The position numbers were made by a program, and so were the translations under genes. The notes beneath the pieces were generated by a model. The model was not told where the DNA came from and did not search any database. It saw nothing but the letters and a program-made list of their open reading frames with translations. A DNA stretch of 64,000 nucleotides. Source: Zavarzinella sp. (GTDB lineage: Bacteria > Planctomycetota > Planctomycetia > Gemmatales > Gemmataceae). The stretch covers positions 603,810 through 667,809 of the forward strand of contig JAWKTI010000004.1 in NCBI GenBank assembly GCA_041399155.1. Direction: 5' to 3'. This document shows, piece after piece, positions 60,664 to 64,000 of this stretch; the first letter of the stretch is position 1; the number at the start of each line of letters is the position of its first letter.

Positions 60664-62736
60664 ATGCAATTCTTGATATCTGATACGTTTACCGACAGCC
60701 TGTTAAAATTAACCGGTGAAGAGCAGAAGGCAGTCAAAAACAGTGCCTTCGACCTACAAATGAATCCCGCGAATCCGGGTCTCAAGTTCCACAAGCTCGA
60801 CCGTGCGAAAGATAAGCGATTCTGGTCGGTACGGGTCAATAAAGATATCCGTTTAATCGTGCACAAAAGCGATGACAGTTTGCTGCTCTGCTATGTTGAT
60901 CACCATGATCCCGCCTATGACTGGGCTGCCCGCAGAAAACTGGAAACGCATCCCCAGACAGGGGCAGCACAACTGGTCGAAATCCGGGAAACGGTCCAGG
61001 ATGTGCTGATTCCTCGCTACGTCGATGCTGAAACTCCTGCCATCGTGAAAGCACCACTGTTTGCCCGACTCAGTGAGAAAGAACTGCTTTCCTATGGAGT
61101 CCCTGCAGAATGGATTGCCGATGTTAGAACAGCCACGGAAGACAGCTATCTGACCATTGCCAACCATCTTCCTGCTGAAGCGGCGGAAGCACTGCTGGAG
61201 ATTGCGACCGGTGGCAAGCCAGTTTCCTCCGTTCCAGAACAGCCGATTAGCAATCCGTTCACCCATCCTGATGCCCAGCGTCGGTTCCGAGTACTGACGA
61301 ACCAGGATGAACTGGCACAGGCACTCGATTCCCCATGGGAAAAATGGACCATTTTCCTGCATCCGGATCAGCGAGATATTGCTTATCGGGAATATTCTGG
61401 CCCCGCACGGGTATCGGGTACCGCAGGCACCGGAAAAACTGTTGTTGCCCTGCACCGCACCGTGCATCTGGCACGGAAATACCCCCAGAGCCGTGTTCTG
61501 TTGGCCACATTTACGAAGGCACTGGCAGCCAATCTGCAACGGATGCTCCGCCGCTTAGTTGCAGCAGAACCACTCCTCGCAGACCGGATCGACATTCAAT
61601 CACTCGACGAGTTAGGATTGAGACTCTACCGCACTCTGGTGAATCGGAATGCAACGATGGCAACCCGGACAGAACTCCTGGAGATAATCGATAGTCGTTT
61701 CACACCAACAAAAGCAGAGAAGTTCACCCGTTCGTTTGTGATTGCTGAGTGGGACCAGATTGTCGATGCGTGGCAGGTTCACACCTGGGAAGAGTATCGG
61801 GATATTCCCCGTCCTGGGCGGAAAATTCGGCTTTCGGAAGCGAATCGGGAGCGATTATGGCAGATCATGCTTTCCATCCAGAAGGAACTGGTTGACAGGA
61901 AATTGAAAACCAGTGCCGCAATCTTTACGGAACTGTGTCCAGTTTTGGAACAGCAACAGAACAAGCCATACGATTTTGCAGTGGTTGATGAGGCTCAGGA
62001 TCTCAGCGTGGCTCAGTTGCGTTTTCTCGCTGCACTGGCAGCACACCGTCCCAATGGATTATTCTTCACAGGTGATTTAGGACAACGGATTTTTCAGCAG
62101 CCGATTTCATGGAAAGCACTGGGCGTGGATATCCGGGGGCGTTCCCGGACCCTTCGGGTGAATTATCGCACCTCGCACCAGATTCGTACCCAGGCTGACC
62201 GCTTACTCGACCCCGAAATTACCGACATGGACGGGAATCGAGAGAAACGGAACGACACGATTTCCGTGTTTGAAGGGCCTGTACCTGTGATGGTGACTGC
62301 AGCGGATGCTGAGCAGGAAAAGCAATTGGTTGCTGACTGGTTACTGGAACAGATTTCATTGGGGGTTCAACCGCACGAAATTGGATTATTTGTTCGCTCC
62401 TCGGAACAACTGGATCGGGCATTAAGCAGCATTGAACAGGCCAAACTGAAAGCGGTGATTCTCGATGATGGCACGGAGTCAAAATCTGGACATGTTACCG
62501 TGGCTACCATGCATTTGGCGAAAGGATTTGAGTTTCGCAGTGTAGCGGTGATGGCTTGTGATGATGAAGTAATCCCCTTGCAGAACAGGATTGAAGAAGC
62601 GAGCGACGAGGCCGATTTGAAAGAAGTGTATGAAACAGAACGGCATCTGTTGTATGTTGCCTGCACTCGTGCCCGTGATTGCTTGCTGTTAAGTGGCATC
62701 GACCCGGTCTCAGAATTTTTGCAGGATATGGCGTAA
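60664..62736 (+). CDS. RelE-like domain fused to UvrD/Rep-type helicase
   Basis: This is a 690-residue protein. Residues 1-90 resemble a RelE/ParE-fold toxin domain (FTDSLLKLTGEEQKAVKNSA, HKLDRAKDKRFWSVRVNKDI, RLIVH). It continues to an SF1 helicase with Walker A SGTAGTGKTVVAL (about 247-259), DEAQDL near 440, LRVNYRTSHQIR, TMHLAKGFEF near 614 and LLYVACTRAR near 662, a complete UvrD set. SF1 helicases unwind DNA 3' to 5'. It closes the restriction operon, 27 bases after the antitoxin. The RelE-like part may cut RNA or only bind. Role in defence is inferred. Confidence 0.88.
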   Translation: MQFLISDTFTDSLLKLTGEEQKAVKNSAFDLQMNPANPGLKFHKLDRAKDKRFWSVRVNKDIRLIVHKSDDSLLLCYVDHHDPAYDWAARRKLETHPQTGAAQLVEIRETVQDVLIPRYVDAETPAIVKAPLFARLSEKELLSYGVPAEWIADVRTATEDSYLTIANHLPAEAAEALLEIATGGKPVSSVPEQPISNPFTHPDAQRRFRVLTNQDELAQALDSPWEKWTIFLHPDQRDIAYREYSGPARVSGTAGTGKTVVALHRTVHLARKYPQSRVLLATFTKALAANLQRMLRRLVAAEPLLADRIDIQSLDELGLRLYRTLVNRNATMATRTELLEIIDSRFTPTKAEKFTRSFVIAEWDQIVDAWQVHTWEEYRDIPRPGRKIRLSEANRERLWQIMLSIQKELVDRKLKTSAAIFTELCPVLEQQQNKPYDFAVVDEAQDLSVAQLRFLAALAAHRPNGLFFTGDLGQRIFQQPISWKALGVDIRGRSRTLRVNYRTSHQIRTQADRLLDPEITDMDGNREKRNDTISVFEGPVPVMVTAADAEQEKQLVADWLLEQISLGVQPHEIGLFVRSSEQLDRALSSIEQAKLKAVILDDGTESKSGHVTVATMHLAKGFEFRSVAVMACDDEVIPLQNRIEEASDEADLKEVYETERHLLYVACTRARDCLLLSGIDPVSEFLQDMA

Positions 62737-62767
62737 ATCTCACCCATCTCGCAGCGTAAAACCGCTT

Positions 62768-63103
62768 TTAACCGATATCCAGGTCTCTGCCGAATTTCGG
62801 GGCGGTCATCCCCACTTCTTCCCATGTGGTGGGAGCCTCACCTTCGCAGCGGTAAGCATATTCCACCGCTTTGGGGTTCTCGGCTTCAAAGTAGCAGACC
62901 ACTTCGAAGTAGCTGCCAAAATCGTGCGTAAAGGATTTGATCCCCAGCCGGGCACCCTCGGGTTCCTGCCCCAGTTTCGCTCGGATCGCCTGAATGTACT
63001 GCTGGCACTCTGTGCGGGCTTTTTTGCTGTAATCCCGCTCTCCCACGGCAACGCAGGTCTCTTCGGCGGGTGCAGGTCCTACGGGAAGATAATCATCGGA
63101 CAT
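62768..63103 (-). CDS. Small hypothetical protein of the element
   Basis: The 111-residue soluble protein starts at ATG 63103, within a longer frame. It shows AEETCVAVGERDYSKKARTE, IKSFTHDFGSYFEVVCYFEA and EGEAPTTWEEVG. Mixed alpha/beta; its style recalls small conserved proteins on conjugative elements, but no family is recognised. It converges on the helicase gene. Confidence 0.55.
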   Translation of the reverse strand: MSDDYLPVGPAPAEETCVAVGERDYSKKARTECQQYIQAIRAKLGQEPEGARLGIKSFTHDFGSYFEVVCYFEAENPKAVEYAYRCEGEAPTTWEEVGMTAPKFGRDLDIG

Positions 63104-63205
63104 GGTGGGCACTTTCGACTGATGAATTTCTTCAATTCCACTACCGGAATTACCACGACCAAGCAACGGTTTTCTTCGAAATCCCCACCCTACAACGATG
63201 TTAAA

Positions 63206-63949
63206 TCATCGAATAGATTTCGCTCGCCTTTCTGCATCGTACGCTCGTGACTCTGCACGTTGAGCATCCATCATTGCCTGATTTGCTTTTCGCTCTGCTC
63301 GAGCAACACGTTCTTCCAGTTCCTGCATGTTTCGATGCTGTAAATACCGCTCCCGACTTCCTGCTGTTTGTACAATGGATTGCTGGTATGCAATTTCATG
63401 GATCGCATTATCTATGCTATTCTTGTATGTCGTAAACGAGTGCTGTTCTTTTCGCTGCCACTCCTCAATACTTCGTGCAATCCTGAGATTAAATTCTTCC
63501 TCCGAGATTTTTCCTGACGAGAACGCTTTTCCAGCGGCGGTGACTCTTCGCACATGGTCCTGGAGGATCTGCATATAATCATAGTCTCCCGCCTTGTAGC
63601 GTTTCAGCATCGCACGGGTAATACAGCCTATCGTTGCCTGGGCATTGCTTTTCTTTAATAATTCGGGTTTGCATTTAGGAACATCTACTTGCAAGAGCGG
63701 CTGGACTTGACTGTTCAGCTTCTGAAACTTTTGTTGATACTCCAGGTTCTGTTTTTGGTGCAAATAGTTGGATACTTCATCATAGGTTTCCTGTTGCAAT
63801 TCCCGCTCAAACCGCTTTGCATCTCGATATTTTGCATTTTTCTCTTCCGCTTCTGCAAAGCCTCTTGCAAATTCGTTCCAGAAATTGTTGGCATTTGCCA
63901 TTCCTGGAAAGGCACTTGAAAGGATGATGAATAGTATCAATTTTTTCAT
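63206..63949 (-). CDS. Exported coiled-coil protein of the element
   Basis: The 247-residue protein starts at ATG 63949, with GGAG upstream. It has a signal peptide (MKKLILFIILSSAFPGMANA) and long charged coiled coils with regular Glu/Arg (RFERELQQETYDEV, LEERVARAERKANQAM). Its single PKCKPE and GCITRAM cysteines may pair. An exported coiled-coil protein near transfer genes recalls VirB5/TrbJ-like tip proteins, but only by position and shape. The long frame upstream to 63991 is not needed. Confidence 0.65.
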   Translation of the reverse strand: MKKLILFIILSSAFPGMANANNFWNEFARGFAEAEEKNAKYRDAKRFERELQQETYDEVSNYLHQKQNLEYQQKFQKLNSQVQPLLQVDVPKCKPELLKKSNAQATIGCITRAMLKRYKAGDYDYMQILQDHVRRVTAAGKAFSSGKISEEEFNLRIARSIEEWQRKEQHSFTTYKNSIDNAIHEIAYQQSIVQTAGSRERYLQHRNMQELEERVARAERKANQAMMDAQRAESRAYDAERRAKSIR

Positions 63950-64000
63950 GGATACTCCGATCTTGAAACTGATTCCGATAATGCAACCCATTTTTGACCG

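Overview
The window looks like chromosome of a planctomycete, most likely of the Gemmatales/Gemmataceae type. Pointers seen directly are a YTV-repeat secreted protein, a DUF1549-type protein with a cytochrome-c-like CNAGGCH motif, a sulfatase, a DUF1080 protein, a SUMF1-fold protein coupled to a TPR-carrying Ser/Thr kinase, and a methenyl-tetrahydromethanopterin cyclohydrolase (H4MPT C1 pathway, known in Planctomycetes). LptF/LptG and YidC indicate a Gram-negative-type envelope. No tRNA, rRNA or CRISPR array was recognised. All calls rest on reading motifs by eye; no database search was possible.

Left part (1-40.8 kb) is ordinary chromosome broken by decayed and mobile pieces: an incomplete DUF1549 protein; remnants of a methyltransferase and a TPR protein; an A+T-rich orphan RHS tip plus LRR gene; a D-2-hydroxyacid dehydrogenase divergent from a proline-rich OstA-like protein; a G+C-rich kinase/SUMF1 pair (7.5-11.7 kb); a VapB/VapC-type pair whose toxin is frameshifted; a three-gene overlapping operon (hypothetical, D-aminoacylase-like, THUMP-like methyltransferase); the YTV protein; an MGS-like/amidohydrolase fusion; DUF4058; an ABC-2 permease; mch followed by a parvulin-type isomerase; a sulfatase; a TVP38-like protein; DUF1080; 5-FTHF cyclo-ligase and YidC; an inositol-monophosphatase-like enzyme; a SASA esterase; and a tyrosine-phosphatase/LptF-G pair. 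Five copies of a dRS3-like palindromic repeat (ATTCCCGCG...GGCGGGAAT) lie between genes here, one inside a 166-bp MITE-like element.

Right part (about 40.9-64 kb, continuing off the window) is an integrative/conjugative element. It begins with a tyrosine integrase next to a 3'-truncated Rpn-type nuclease gene. It then carries an AlpA-like regulator, small conserved-looking genes, a TraG/VirD4-like coupling ATPase split by a frameshift, a ParB-like protein, an SNase, a second tyrosine recombinase, an AbrB/PIN toxin-antitoxin pair and a MobF relaxase-helicase. No repeat of the dRS3-like family was seen in it.

The most interesting cargo is a tightly packed operon at 53.67-62.74 kb: a type III-like restriction helicase-nuclease, a beta-class adenine methyltransferase, a RES toxin, its Xre/MbcA-type antitoxin and a RelE-UvrD fusion helicase. 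This reads as a restriction-modification defence module with an embedded NAD-depleting addiction pair and an additional helicase, a candidate composite system.
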